Assembly (NCBI GenBank): GCA_014898415.1
Contig: RCTD01000011.1
Coordinates: 1-64,000 of the forward strand
Reading direction: 5' to 3'
Length of the DNA: 64,000 bases
Origin: Stromatinia cepivora
Taxonomy: Eukaryota; Ascomycota; Leotiomycetes; Helotiales; Sclerotiniaceae
In this document: in pieces, positions 1-11,610 of the stretch
How positions within the stretch are numbered: the stretch's first letter is position 1
Layout of the letters: each line of letters opens with the position of its first letter
The notes under the pieces: generated by a model
Told to the model about the DNA's origin: nothing
The model's database searches: none
Seen by the model: only the letters and a program-made list of their open reading frames with translations
Translations under genes and position numbers: made by a program

Positions 1-600
1 ATACTATATAAATACTATAGTAGTACTATATAAAGAATAATTCAAAGAACTAAATATATTAAAATCTATAATTAACAAAATATAAATTTGAGATTTATTT
101 GAGGAAAGAAAAATAGAAATAAATAATATATAAATATAAAGTTACTTTAAGATTTTTGAATCAAATAAATGACGTAATTCTTTATCATTATATTATTTTT
201 ATACTTATAAATAAAGTTATAAATTTATCTAATTCAAACTATTTATATTACGAATATAAATACAGATTGTAGACAAACCGAAAAGTGGGCCGATATCGAA
301 GTATTTTTATACTAGATTAAAGAGTTTTCATATTATATATAAAGGGGATTCTTTAATGGAATTAGAAAAAGTAATGAAAAGTCTTATTCTTTTATTAAAA
401 CCCATTGTTATTCAAATACTAGCCAATTCTTTACTGTGATTCTTACAATTTATAGAAAAATTGTTTTGATTATATGATTGCCTTCAAATGCTGGTATCAT
501 TTTATAAACATATATTAATAATTTGAACCCAAGTATTTTCCATTTATATCTAGACAAATTCGGCGAAATTAGAATGATATATAATGAATAGATTCCAGAA
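1..600. repeat. RIP-eroded copy of a dispersed repeat (left copy)
   Basis: A+T-rich sequence that aligns in the same orientation with about 26500-26895. Shared landmarks are a GAACTAAATATAT block, ATTTGAGA(T/C)T, TTTTCCATT and TTGCCTTCAA(A/T)GC. The left copy carries many T and A where the right copy has C and G, the signature expected of RIP. It also carries a ~200 bp insertion (a solo LTR, listed separately) that the right copy lacks. No open reading frame is recognisable, so I cannot say what kind of element it came from. Confidence 0.75.
246..447 (+). mobile_element. solo LTR, family 2, with ATTTA target duplication
   Basis: The element begins TATTACGA (a RIP-altered form of TGTTACGG seen at 7661) and ends CTTACA (other copies end CTGACA). 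It is flanked by identical 5-bp repeats ATTTA at 241-245 and 448-452. The interior has the family-2 block AATGAAAAGT and a terminal ATTCTTTACTGTGATTC stretch that resembles 7886-7953 and 13640-13700. The paralogous repeat at about 26740-26775 lacks this segment and so represents the empty site. TG...CA ends, 5-bp duplication and lack of coding sequence fit a solo LTR of a Ty3/gypsy-like retrotransposon. Confidence 0.7.
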
Positions 601-1341
601 CACTTATTCTGAAAGCATTACAGCCTGATTGTACCCGCGGTCTTCTCGGTCATGACCGGGCTGCTGAGCAAATCGTGTGAGCATAATGCCAAACCCCACC
701 AAAATCTTTACCTTTGTCTAACATCATCACAAACACAACACCACTTTTCTTTTCCTACTCTGTATCGAATATAATAATCATCCCCCCCCCCCCAAACCTT
801 CGAACTTTCGCATCAGCTTTATCTCGATCAGAAGAATCGGCAAAGTAGCACGCATTTATTTATGGATATCCGCCAGCACCGCTGATTGCGTAGCAGTCCA
901 AATCGAACAACCCCGCTTCGGGCCTTCGGACTTAGCTTTCCTCATCTATCCGTGATTTAGAAGGAGTGTATTGGATAGTATGCATTCACTATCACATTTC
1001 TGCCACCATTGCTGATCGTCATACAGTTTCATCACAGAACGCGACCTTTCCATTCATCCCAAATATTCTCTCCTTATCTGCGATATCTTTCTATCCTACA
1101 AGATCATCACGCTACGACATCCTTCCACCTGCGACAACATTCTACCTGCGACGTCTTTCTATCCAGAACATTATTTCGCCATACAAACAACAATTCTTCT
1201 GCTAGCTGGCACTTCTATACTTCAATACTACAATTAAATACTACAAACTATCATACCTTGGGTAAGGGTTCTCCGTCGTCATATATGCAGAACTGTTGTT
1301 AATATGTTTGCTACAGTTTCGATCAACCACTTGTCTGCATC
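601..1341. other. intergenic region upstream of the 78-aa gene
   Basis: Normal-composition DNA with no convincing gene. There is a C homopolymer at about 781-793. Two short overlapping open frames between 966 and 1302 have simple composition and no start context. The pyrimidine-rich stretch just before 1342 is compatible with a fungal promoter or 5' leader. Confidence 0.5.
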
Positions 1342-1578
1342 ATGCCTGTGATTGAGGAAAAGTTTGATTTCCCATTTTGGAATGTCCCAATAAGCGACCA
1401 GGACCGAGAGATTGTGTTTCAAGGATATTACATCATCATCTGTGATCCGAAAGATTCAAAGAATCCCATAGTTATAAAGAGCTGTGCCACAGCTGAAGAA
1501 ACATTTACAATTCCCAAGGGATTTGTATGTGAGCTTCATGGTCATGGAGTTATGGCTAGAATATCTACCATAGATTGA
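1342..1578 (+). CDS. hypothetical small protein (78 aa)
   Basis: A single open frame with a genuine ATG in good context (CTGCATCATG). The product is 78 residues, has no signal peptide and no membrane segment, and has balanced amino-acid usage (Asp, Ile, Pro and Phe rich) unlike random A+T-rich open frames nearby. I recognise no domain. The stop lies only 17 bp from the end of the convergent gene at 1596-3510, so the two would overlap in their 3' untranslated regions. It could also be the last exon of a longer gene, because the segment before it is open in places. Moderate confidence that it is real. Confidence 0.5.
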   Translation: MPVIEEKFDFPFWNVPISDQDREIVFQGYYIIICDPKDSKNPIVIKSCATAEETFTIPKGFVCELHGHGVMARISTID

Positions 1579-1595
1579 GAGGATACACGTCTGCG

Positions 1596-3510
1596 TCATC
1601 TTTGATGCATTCCAAACAAATTCATCAATTCAAAACCTGATTCCCGATTAACCATAATGAAAAATGTTGTCCTGCCATCATCTATACCACTACTACCCGA
1701 GGTAAATGCACTGATACAAGTAGAACGAGGTCCTGACTCCAATTTGTATCTGTGGCTGAGAGTCGAATGTTCAAAAAGGGAGCCTCCTAAATCCCATAAT
1801 TTTTCCTTTGGTATGTTCGAATAAAGCTGAACCTGGCCTGGAGAATGACCTTGAGGTTGTTTTTGTAAATCCAACATTTCGATAATTTTGCGTGCATCCT
1901 TATCACCAACAATGATGGAGATTCTAACATCTTCATTGATATCGGAAAGGAACATTGCACGAATACATTCCGGATGATATACAGCTATCACAGGGCCGAG
2001 AAATGGTTCCTGAAGATTTCTAATCAGCTTCTCTTTCTGTGCATAACTATATGCGAAGTCGAGTTCTGATTGATGGTTATTAGCATCGGCTTTAAAGATA
2101 TGCACAGATTCTGACTTACCCAGAGGCTTAATGTCGCGAAAATCTTCCGACTGAGATATCGTACTGATATTCGCATTCCCCGAAGGAGGGCTTCCATTCA
2201 CTCCTTCTTGGCCATGTATAACTCCATTGGATGGTTGGGAAAGGCATAAGCCGAGTTCTTCAGGGATCTGCTGCTGACCTTTCGTCGACCCTGCAATATA
2301 ATCGGCTGCGTTCAATAGTGTAGTTATAGAAACAGGATTACCTTTGGAAGTAGCCGAATCGGCGTTGATGGCAGGTCCATGAATAGTAACAGATGGGCCT
2401 GGAGCAGGCAACGATAGCGTAATATCTTGTCGAGACTGGCCGAGTGCGCAATTGAAGGCTTGGTTCTTTAGGTTGTCTGCCCGAATTTGATCCACGATGC
2501 TTTGATCATTGTTATCGGATTTGTCACTTCGACGCAGACGCTTGGTTGCCGCCGGTTCGGTTATCGAACTCCAACGAGCATAGCCTCTTTTATGTGATTG
2601 CTGAATTTGTTGAGTGCTGTTGATGATCTGAGGCCCCGAGACGCCTAGAAGATTAGCATACAAGATAATTGGAGATATCGATATACTATACTCACGGTTT
2701 ATCAGATGGTGAATAACCTTTTTCGCTAGTGGCTCATAGGTTTTGCCTAATGCAACAATACCGGCATGATCCAAGTGGTTCATGGCATGTTCAAACAAGT
2801 CACCTGTCTTTGGAAGCCATTTTTCCCATCTGCATCATTGTAAGTATAAACTCATTTGATGTAGAAAGGAAAGATCCTTACACTAAACGTCCTGTATCTT
2901 GCCCAAGAAGAAACAAGCTTCCGATTCCCAATCTTGCTGCAATATTTTCATACCTTGAACCAGCTTTTATCAAACCTTGAACTGTGTCGATAAAGGTATT
3001 TTGGTTCTGTATTGGTTGAGATTGGCTATTAAGAGTAGTATATAATGATTGTGCGATAGTCTTGGCATCATCGTTGATATATTGAGTAGCTCGAAGTCGA
3101 ACAAGTACAATACAATAAAATCTGCGAAGAATGGACGAATGTGCATCTGAAAATCCAAGTTGTAAACAAGCGAAGATAATTAAATATTGAGGATTGGTAG
3201 ATATGTATTGTTGTTGTCGTTGTTCTCCGGGTTGTATCCAGAATGATGCTGGATCCTCGTTCCATTTTTGAGTATTATTTTGAAGAAGGATTCTTGTATT
3301 GTATTCATTAGGGCTATACTGAAAGATCTTTGCTGTTCGTTGGTAGCTTTCCTTCACTGATTTTCCTTTCAATGTAAAAGAAAGTTGTGTTTTTAGTTGT
3401 TTATGCGATTCTATATAGGCATGTATACTTGACAATAGTTTTTCAAGACAATAAATGTCAATTGATCCATTCGTCGATGGAGTGGTTAGAAGTTCTGAGC
3501 ATAGACACAT
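1596..3510 (-). CDS. hypothetical protein, two exons (620 aa)
   Basis: Two exons on the minus strand: 3510-2882 and 2829-1596. They are joined across a 52 nt intron (2830-2881) with donor GTAAGG and acceptor GCAG; the phases match exactly (the valine codon GT|A is split). The first in-frame ATG is at 3510, and an upstream in-frame stop lies at 3538-3540. The N-terminal third (about residues 1-210) is helical-looking with Gln/Asn-rich patches. A basic KRLRR cluster near residues 306-310 may be a nuclear localisation signal. The C-terminal part is mixed alpha/beta in character. No transmembrane segment and no family that I can name. It converges on the 78-aa gene and lies at the edge of the A+T-rich island, but its own codon use looks normal, so it seems to have escaped RIP. 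Confidence 0.75.
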
Positions 3511-3525
3511 GATTAAGAATGACAA

Positions 3526-4440
3526 GATGGAGAAATGTTATGAAGCTTTGTTCTGGGAGAGACACAAATATCGATCGTGCTTTAGCGCTTGTTCGGATTC
3601 GGTTATCCGATCCTAGTGAGATCACCACTAATTGCTGACTACGGTTCAGCCAATAAAATAATGAATCTCGTTCACAAGAATTCCGAACTACATTCGTAAC
3701 TGTCCCGTCCGTGGCGGACCCTTCAGAGTATCCCTACAATTCGTCCCTTCTACTTTGATTCCAGTAACGCTTTCACCCATCGTTCAACCTCCGCACACGC
3801 CTTCGCGGGATTTCACCAACCTTAGAACATCGGAATCGGGTTTCTGTTCGGCAATCCAAAGAGATACGGGTCGGGAAACTGTGAGATGAGACGAGCATAC
3901 ACTGGTTGCCTCGTTCCACAAGCTTCCCTTGTACAAATGAAATAGAACTTCTCCTCTTCTAATAAGTTAGACCAGGTCCTCTAGCCCCACGGCCCTGTCC
4001 TAATTATTGAAGAGATCATCCCAACTATACCAAACAAAGTCTCGAGCGCTAACGGATAAAAGATCGTCGGGTGCTTTGAGAGAGCTTGTTCGTGTTAAGC
4101 GATCCCATAGGATCGCTAATTATTTTCTTATGTGGGGGTGCATCTACGAAATAAGGTAATCGGCACTTACGGTTAGCTCACTTTATTTTCGTTTCCGTTT
4201 GTTTCTATCTCGCATTCTCATCACTTCAACTTAGTCCGCCTCACTTTATCCTTCACCACAACCTCGTCATTTCAAAACATACGTGGGATGTATCCTTCTA
4301 CTCCACAATAATCATACCTGAAGCCCCGTATCTACCCCCTTCACATGTACTCTCTATCTTTGTAATTTCAATATCTTTTGTGTGATCTGTGGAAGATTAA
4401 AGCTATACATTCTAATATCAATATAAACTATAATAATATT
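3526..4440. other. intergenic region grading into A+T-rich island
   Basis: No gene seen. It would hold the promoter of the minus-strand gene ending at 3510. Two loosely similar segments (about 3573-3640 and 4062-4125) share GATCGT, GTGCTTT, GCTTGTTCG and a GATCC core. Base composition drops sharply to A+T after about 4400. Confidence 0.4.
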
Positions 4441-4680
4441 ATAACAATTAATAATATAAGAAAGTAATTATATATAATTAAAAAAAATTATATAAAAATA
4501 ATTAATTAAATTCTCAATATAGATTTAGTATTTTATTAAATATATTGTTTAGTTTCTTGAAAATTTTAGAAGATTAAATTATTATAATTATTTTAAAATT
4601 TTTAGAAACTATTCTGATTAGAATTATATGTTTTATCGAATATAATGATTACTATTAAAGAATATTTATGTGATTGTAAA

Positions 4681-4785
4681 TCAACTACTCTAGTTTCCGG
4701 CCACCCCTCATTCCGATCACTATTTTACATCAAAAACTATAATTTTCATTTATTAATAACTTTATAACAAATCAATATAACTATT
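4681..4785 (+). repeat. left ~100 bp inverted repeat bounding the A+T island
   Basis: This segment is the reverse complement of 20990-21090. It contains CTAGTTTCCGGCCACCCC followed by CATTCCGATCAC, that is, two tandem CCGG/CCGA-type CAC motifs such as are found in DNA-transposon ends. Relative to the right copy it shows mainly C-to-T changes. It may be the terminal inverted repeat of a class II element or two copies of one MITE in opposite orientation. Confidence 0.6.
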
Positions 4786-4874
4786 TAAAATTTTGAATAT
4801 GGATTCTTTATAGGTATTAATAGATTCTATAAATTTTATAATTTTAAGATTTCTTTTTATTAAAATATTAAATA

Positions 4875-5021
4875 TATTGTAGTGTTAAATAGATACTAGA
4901 TTGATTATAAGATATTCTATATAGAAGGGAAGAAGAATACAAAAGTACTCTTGATTATATAAAGAATAATAAATGCTTTAGATATTAATATTAATTAGGA
5001 ATAATAGATAAACCTATAATA
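4875..5021 (-). repeat. LTR-like repeat family 1, copy 1
   Basis: About 147 bp, read on the minus strand. It matches five other copies in the window, most closely 20335-20481: they share ATAGATA(C/T)TAGATTGATTAT, TATATAGAAG(G/A)GAAGAAGAATACAAAAG and a final CC(T/G)(A/T)... end. Terminal bases are eroded by RIP. Confidence 0.65.
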
Positions 5022-5756
5022 ATATTCCCTTTTCGAGATTTTATTTATTCTTAAATAATCAATTATATATAATTTTTTTTAAGAATTCTTAAAATGATTT
5101 TTGAGATTTTAGATTTTATTAATAATATTTTTTAAAACAATCTTTAAAAAAATATTCGATTATATTTTGATCAAATAAATTATATTATTTTGTATTTTAT
5201 AAAATATTATAATATTATTGATAATATTGATATTAATAATAATACTTTGATTTTAAAATGAATTAGTATTTATAATAATAAATTAAATTTCTTTGAATAA
5301 TATTGATAATATTTTATCAAAATATTTTTTTAAGATTTATTATTGATTATTAAATCAATATATAATATCTTTATTTAATTAAATAATAATATTCATTTTT
5401 GTTATAATTATTTGATATATTTTCGAAGATTTATTTTTATATCAATTTTATTTTATTGTTTTTTTTTCAAATATTCCATTACAGATGATGATTATTTCAG
5501 ATTTATTGATCAATATTTGTTTTAAAAATATAATTTATATATATATTAATATTATTAATAAATAATAAAAGATTAATGATAGAAAAAATCTATATATTTT
5601 CAAATAATCTAATTAAATATATATACAAATAAATCTTTATAATTTTGTATAATCTAATTTATTTATTATCGAACTTTTTTATTTTGTAGAAAATCTTTAT
5701 ATTTTTTATATTTATACAAAAATTGAAATTATAATTTATAAAAAATAAAGAATAAT

Positions 5757-5904
5757 TATCACGGCGCGAGTATAGGTCTTAGGTAATACGATGATGTTTT
5801 ATATAGAAGGGAAGAAGATACTAGGAAGAGTATCGATTATATAGAGAATGAATATTTAAGATATTTATATAGATTAATTAGGAATGGATAATGAATTTAT
5901 AATA
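5757..5904 (-). repeat. LTR-like repeat family 1, copy 2
   Basis: About 148 bp on the minus strand. One end keeps the TATCACGG form and the other is eroded to TTATAATA. Shares TATATAGAAGGGAAGAAGATA and TCGATTATATAGAGAATG with the other copies. Confidence 0.65.
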
Positions 5905-6434
5905 GTATTTTTTTTAAAAAATTATATTTATTTTTAAATAATCAATAAGATTATATTAAAGTAGATTGAAATTTTAATATCTGATTATGATGAAATCATT
6001 TTTCAAAATTTAAGATTGTTTTAAAATTTGGAATATATTTTTGGTAATTATATAAATCGAATTGTTTTTTGTTTTATTGATTATTTTTTTATTATAAATA
6101 TAATAATTGGTTTTGATTGTAATCATATTGTATTTAAATGATTTAAAATTTATAATAATGATTTAGATTTTTTAAAATATAATTGATAATATTTGATCAA
6201 TACTTTTTTATTTTTTTTTTAATATTTTATTCTTTATAGTTTATGATCTTGATTTATAAATTATTGATTATTCAGGAAAATAAAGTATCGAATATATTGA
6301 TATTAAAAATAAATAATGGAACACTAAAAAAATTTGAATTGTTTTTAGTAATTTGATTAAATAAGATTGAGAATAGATTTTTAATATTTTATATAAATCG
6401 ATTTATTTATTATTTAATTTCTTTATTCTATAGA

Positions 6435-6556
6435 ATATTTTTGATATTTTTGATATTTTTGATATTTTTGATATTTTTGATATTTTTGATATTTTTGATA
6501 TTTTTGATATTTTTGATATTTTTGATATTTTTGATATTTTTGATATTTTTGATATT
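6435..6556. repeat. 9-bp minisatellite (TTTTTGATA)n
   Basis: About 13 near-perfect head-to-tail copies of a 9-bp unit TTTTTGATA inside the RIP island. No coding potential; likely replication slippage within A+T-rich DNA. Confidence 0.9.
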
Positions 6557-6856
6557 AATATAGATTTTCTGTTTTATTATATATTATAATAAATTTGATT
6601 TGTTTTTATTTATATATTTTTTATAGATTGAAATTGATTCTTTAATTAGAATTCAGAATTAATTTAGAATTCATTTTATTTTATTAATTGTTTTATTTTT
6701 TTAAAGAATTTATATTTTTATATTAATATTATCCTTGATAAGTAGGGTTTGTTAGGTTTTATATTGATATATAAATTGAATTTATAATTTATAAACAATA
6801 GAAAACATTTTGTAATTTTTGAAATTAAGTTATTAAAAGTAAATTTTGTAAAAGAT

Positions 6857-6998
6857 TGTCACGGGTTCACTACTCATTCCTAGCTAATTGGTGTGGATGC
6901 CTCAGACACCTACACTTTATATAATCGGCTCTTTTTCTAATATCTTTTTTTTGTAGAATATTATTATTTTATTTAAGATTTCTATTATTGTTGTAATA
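6857..6998 (+). repeat. LTR-like repeat family 1, copy 3 (best-preserved 5' end)
   Basis: Begins TGTCACGGGTTC and ends TTGTAATA (RIP-altered CCGTGACA), giving imperfect inverted ends. The interior keeps TATATAATCGGCTCTTTTTC, a possible TATA box region as in LTRs. The flank after it (GTATATTCTATTC) is the same as beside copies 5 and 6, so at least three copies share adjoining element sequence. Confidence 0.7.
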
Positions 6999-7660
6999 GT
7001 ATATTCTATTCTTCAAAGAGCTTTGTTATTTAATACAAAAGCTGTTCAATTTTGCTTTGTAGAAAAAACTATTCGAAGAAATTAATTCAATGATGGAAAT
7101 CTGATTAGAAGATATATCGATAATCAAAATATCAATGATTTATGAATCGAATTTAGAAATTTAGATTTAGAATTCGATATAATCTAAATTAGATTTATTT
7201 TTAGTTCTGAATTAGTTCTATAATAAGAAAACATTAAATTACAAAATTATATTTAAATTTTTAAAATATATTTTAAAAAATTTGTTCATTATATCAAATA
7301 CTTTCGGACTTATTATTTTTCCAATACAGAAAATAGTAAATAAGATTTGAATCTATATTCGATAATAATAACTTGTTTATAAGTTTTCTGCTATCGATAA
7401 TATAAAATTCATTGATTCTGTATTTGTTCTTCAAATTTTTGTTTATGATATGAATTCAGAAATCTCAAATTATTTAATATATTTATATATTTTCGTAAAC
7501 GATGTCTTTATTTAAATGAAAATCTATTGAAAGGATATTCAGAGTTTAAATAAAAATTTGAAATTATTTATATTGATTAATATACAATTCTTATTTTAAA
7601 CTATATATTTTTATAAATAATTAATTGTAATAAATATTAATACAATTATTTCTTTATATA

Positions 7661-7953
7661 TGTTACGGTTGCTAGAAGGATATTGTTAGTAAAGCTGGGA
7701 ATACTCTACAAAGAAGCGGTTTTATTATTAGAGGCAAGTGTAAAATCGGCGGTATGCTGTTGTTCGATTAGAAAACTCTGCAAAATCTCTGTATTTACTA
7801 AATTCTAGTGTATAATCGGTGGTTTATTATCGTTCCGATATTGTTCTTTATTGGACTTAAAAGAAAGAAGTTCTTTTAAATAGAAAAGAAATAATGAAAA
7901 GTTTTACGGTTGTTTTAGGACTAATTGATTCTTTGTCATTTGTGATTCTGACA
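7661..7953 (+). mobile_element. solo LTR, family 2, with ATATA target duplication
   Basis: 293 bp, starting TGTTACGG and ending TTCTGACA, flanked by ATATA at 7656-7660 and 7954-7958. Its base composition is clearly less A+T-rich than its surroundings (for example AAGTGTAAAATCGGCGG around 7738), so it inserted after much of the island had already decayed, or suffered less RIP. The 3' part (AATAATGAAAAGTTT ... CTAATTGATTCTTTG) is shared with 13640-13700. It splits the sequence that follows the family-1 copy at 6857. Confidence 0.75.
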
Positions 7954-9043
7954 ATATATTTATCAAATTATAAAGAATCCCGATTCATTTAAAAGAAATA
8001 AAACAAATGATTTAATCAAACAAAATAAACATCAAGATTGGAAATTAGATCTATAGATTTATTGAAAGAATGATTTAATATCAAAAACAACAAATTATTC
8101 TTTTTTTATACAAATTACAAATTCAATTTATATATAAATATAAAAGCTAACAAATTATATTTATAGAAAATAATTTTGAGATAAAAATATAAATTCTTTA
8201 AAGGAAATAAAATAACTAACAAATTGAAATATATTCTAAAATAATTATAAACTTTGATAAAACAATCAATTATATTTTATAAAGAATTTATAAATAAAAA
8301 TAAATCAAATTTGTTGTAATATATAAAAAAAAAGATTTATATTAATACAAAAAATATAAAAATATTTTATAAAATAAAAAAATTGAATAATAAATAAATT
8401 AATCTTTATAAAGTATTGAAAATTTATCATCAATTTTGTTTAATCAAATTATCAAATAATATTTGAATCTTCCTAATATTTCATTATTCATTTTTGATAT
8501 TAATTTATTCAATATCCCGTTTTTAAAAATAATCAATAATCAATAAATTAAAATCAAAAACTACAAGAAATGAAATATTCGAAAAAGAAAATAACGAAAA
8601 AGAATTAATACAAAAATAAATCTTCGAAAAAATATTCAATAATTATAACAAAAATGATTATTATTATCAAATTAAATAGAAATACTATACTCCTATTTGA
8701 TAATTAATAATTAATCTAAAAAAGAACGAAAAAATATTAATCGAATATTATTATTTATATCTAAAGAAATTTAAATTACTATTATAAATTCTGAATCATT
8801 TAGATATAATATTATTACCATTAATATCAATAATTATATTTAAAATATTAAAATAATTATCAAAACAAAAAAAGTATAATTTATATAATCAAAAAAAGTA
8901 CATTATAGTTTTTAAAACAATCTTAAAAAACTAAAGAACAAATTTGTTATATTCAAAAATTGGAATTTTGAATTTAATAAATAGATCTTATTATAATCTT
9001 ATTAAAAATTTGAAGATAAATTTGTTTTCAAAAAAAGAAATAT

Positions 9044-9194
9044 TATTATAAATTCATTACCCATTCCTAATTAATCAATATAGATAGATATCTTAGGTAT
9101 TTATATCTTATATAATCGATTATTTTTTTAATACCTTCTTCCTTTTTTATAGAATATCATTATATTATTTAAGACCCCTACTACCGCCGTGATA
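9044..9194 (+). repeat. LTR-like repeat family 1, copy 4
   Basis: About 151 bp. Starts TATTATAAATTC (from TGTCACGGATTC) and ends ACCGCCGTGATA, the clearest example of the CCGTGACA end. Flanks are AATAT and AAGAT, only a 4 of 5 match, so a target duplication is uncertain. Confidence 0.65.
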
Positions 9195-11610
9195 AAGATA
9201 ATTATTCTATTCAATTTTTTTAATAGAAATTGATAAAAATATATAGATATTATTTTAGAATCAAATTAATGTATTTTGTTTATTTGTTTATTTATTTATT
9301 TATTTATAAATAAAAGATCGAAAAATATTTTAAAACAATTTTTAATTGTTCTGAAAATTATATTCAGAATTTCGAAACAAATTGTATATTTTGATTTGAA
9401 ATAATATTATTTAATAGATTATATAAAATATAAATATGATTAATGAAAATAATATTGATTAATTCTTCGATTATTAATAATTTTAGTTAATTTATATATA
9501 ATTATTATTATTTATTTATATATTAAATTATGATATTTGTAATCTAATAATAATATAATATAATCGATTGAGATATTTGATCAAACTTTAAACGATATAG
9601 ATAATGATCTTAGGAATTTTGAAAAAGATAATTTTGGTGATTTTGTATATATATAAAGTTTGTAAACTTGAATATAGATATTTATTTTCTAATATATTTA
9701 TAATTATTAATAATTCTGAAAGATGAGATCAATAGTTTTAATATATTCTGGATATCTAATTGATTTTAATGAATATATTTTATATATTATAATTTGTATT
9801 TTTGATTTGTTATCAAATAGTATTTATAATTTTTTGGATAATAGATTTTATTGTTATAGATTTTGCAATCTTATATAATTATATATAAAATCTTTCAGAA
9901 TTCTTTTGATTATTTATTTGTAAATAAATCTTCGATTATCGAAATAAATTATTTTGTTATATTTAATTTGGAATATATTATATCAATGAGTTTATTGATA
10001 GATTTGTTTTTTAATAATATTATTTAATCAATCATTATTAGTAAGATTTTATTTGTAAATTCTTTATTTATCAATCGTTTATTATTAGAATTAAATATAT
10101 TTGATTAATCTTTATAATAATAATTCAAAATGTTTAAACAAATTGCTTTAGATTTTGATTACTAAACGATTCGAAAATTGTATTAAAATAAAAACTCTGA
10201 TTATTTTATTTAATATTGATTTAAGATCTTTATTATTATAAAATATTCTAGATTTTTATAATTTGTAAGGATTTCGAATTTTTATTATAATCTTTGTAAT
10301 TTTGATTATTATTCTTTTATTGATTTAATTATAGTTAATAATTCTTTATTATAGATTTCATAATTATATTTAATTGTTGAATATTTTGAAAAAAATATAC
10401 GATTAAATACAAAGTATTATCATTATTATATTAGAAAAAAACTCTTTTTGAAATCTGATTTGAAATATTTGTTTCTAGAATAGTTTTTTTGTTATAATCA
10501 AAGTATATTAATATTAAAGCAATTATAAAAACTTCTTTGAATTTTTTGAATATAATTATATATATATATATTTTTATTATTATTATATAATATCTTTTTA
10601 TAACAAATCATTCAATAAATAATAAATCTTAAAAAAATCCTTTATAAATCATTAATAAAAATTTATAATATTAAAAAATCATTGTAAATTCTTAATTAAT
10701 AATAATTATATTTGAGAAATAATAATTTTAAGTTTATTTTAATCTATTTTTTCATTATTTATTATAATTATCAGATTTAGATATTTTATTGAAATTGTTT
10801 CAAATTCATATTTATTGATATTTATTTGTAGATTTATATTTTATATTCTCGACATTGATCTTTATTTATAAAATATATCAATATATTATTGAAATATATA
10901 ATATAATATTTATTGAGTTTATTGAATAATATATAATTAATATAATATTGAAATAAAATAAGGGTATTATAAAAATTAAAAAATATTATTAAAGATTCGA
11001 ATAATCCAAATCGAATAATGAAAATGATCTTCTCTTTATCATTTCCAATAATACAGAATTTATTGAAAATTGTAATAATATCTAATTTGAAATATACTTT
11101 TGTATTATTAAGAATATCTAAAGTTTTTTTAATTATTAATAATAAATATCAATTCTTAATAATAATAATATTTAATTTATAATAATTTTAGTAAATCCAA
11201 ATTCCTTTGTTTAATTTGATAATAAAAAATAGGAAAATAATATTATATAATCGAGATTCTTGAATAAAATATTTGAATAGATTATTATTGATTTATTTAT
11301 AAATTATTTTCAATTTCAAAAAGAATAAAGAATGATTCTTAAAGTATAATGTTTTTTTTAAATATCAATTTGATTTTATAGTTTTATATATAATATGATA
11401 AAAGTTTATCTATATATTACAATAAAAAAACAAATAATTTATCTCGAAATTAAATTGGAAATTTCTTTTTGATCTAATTATTATTAAAGGCTGATTTGTT
11501 ATTAAAGAATTTCTTGATATTTGTTTTTATAATCTTTTGAAGGTATTTCAAAAAATAATATTGGTAAACAAAATCATATAGTTTTAATAAGATTTTTATT
11601 AATATATTGC

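Noticed and set aside
9271..9307. TTTATTTG/TTTATTTA repeat as a functional array
   Set aside because: Short simple repeat in A+T-rich DNA.
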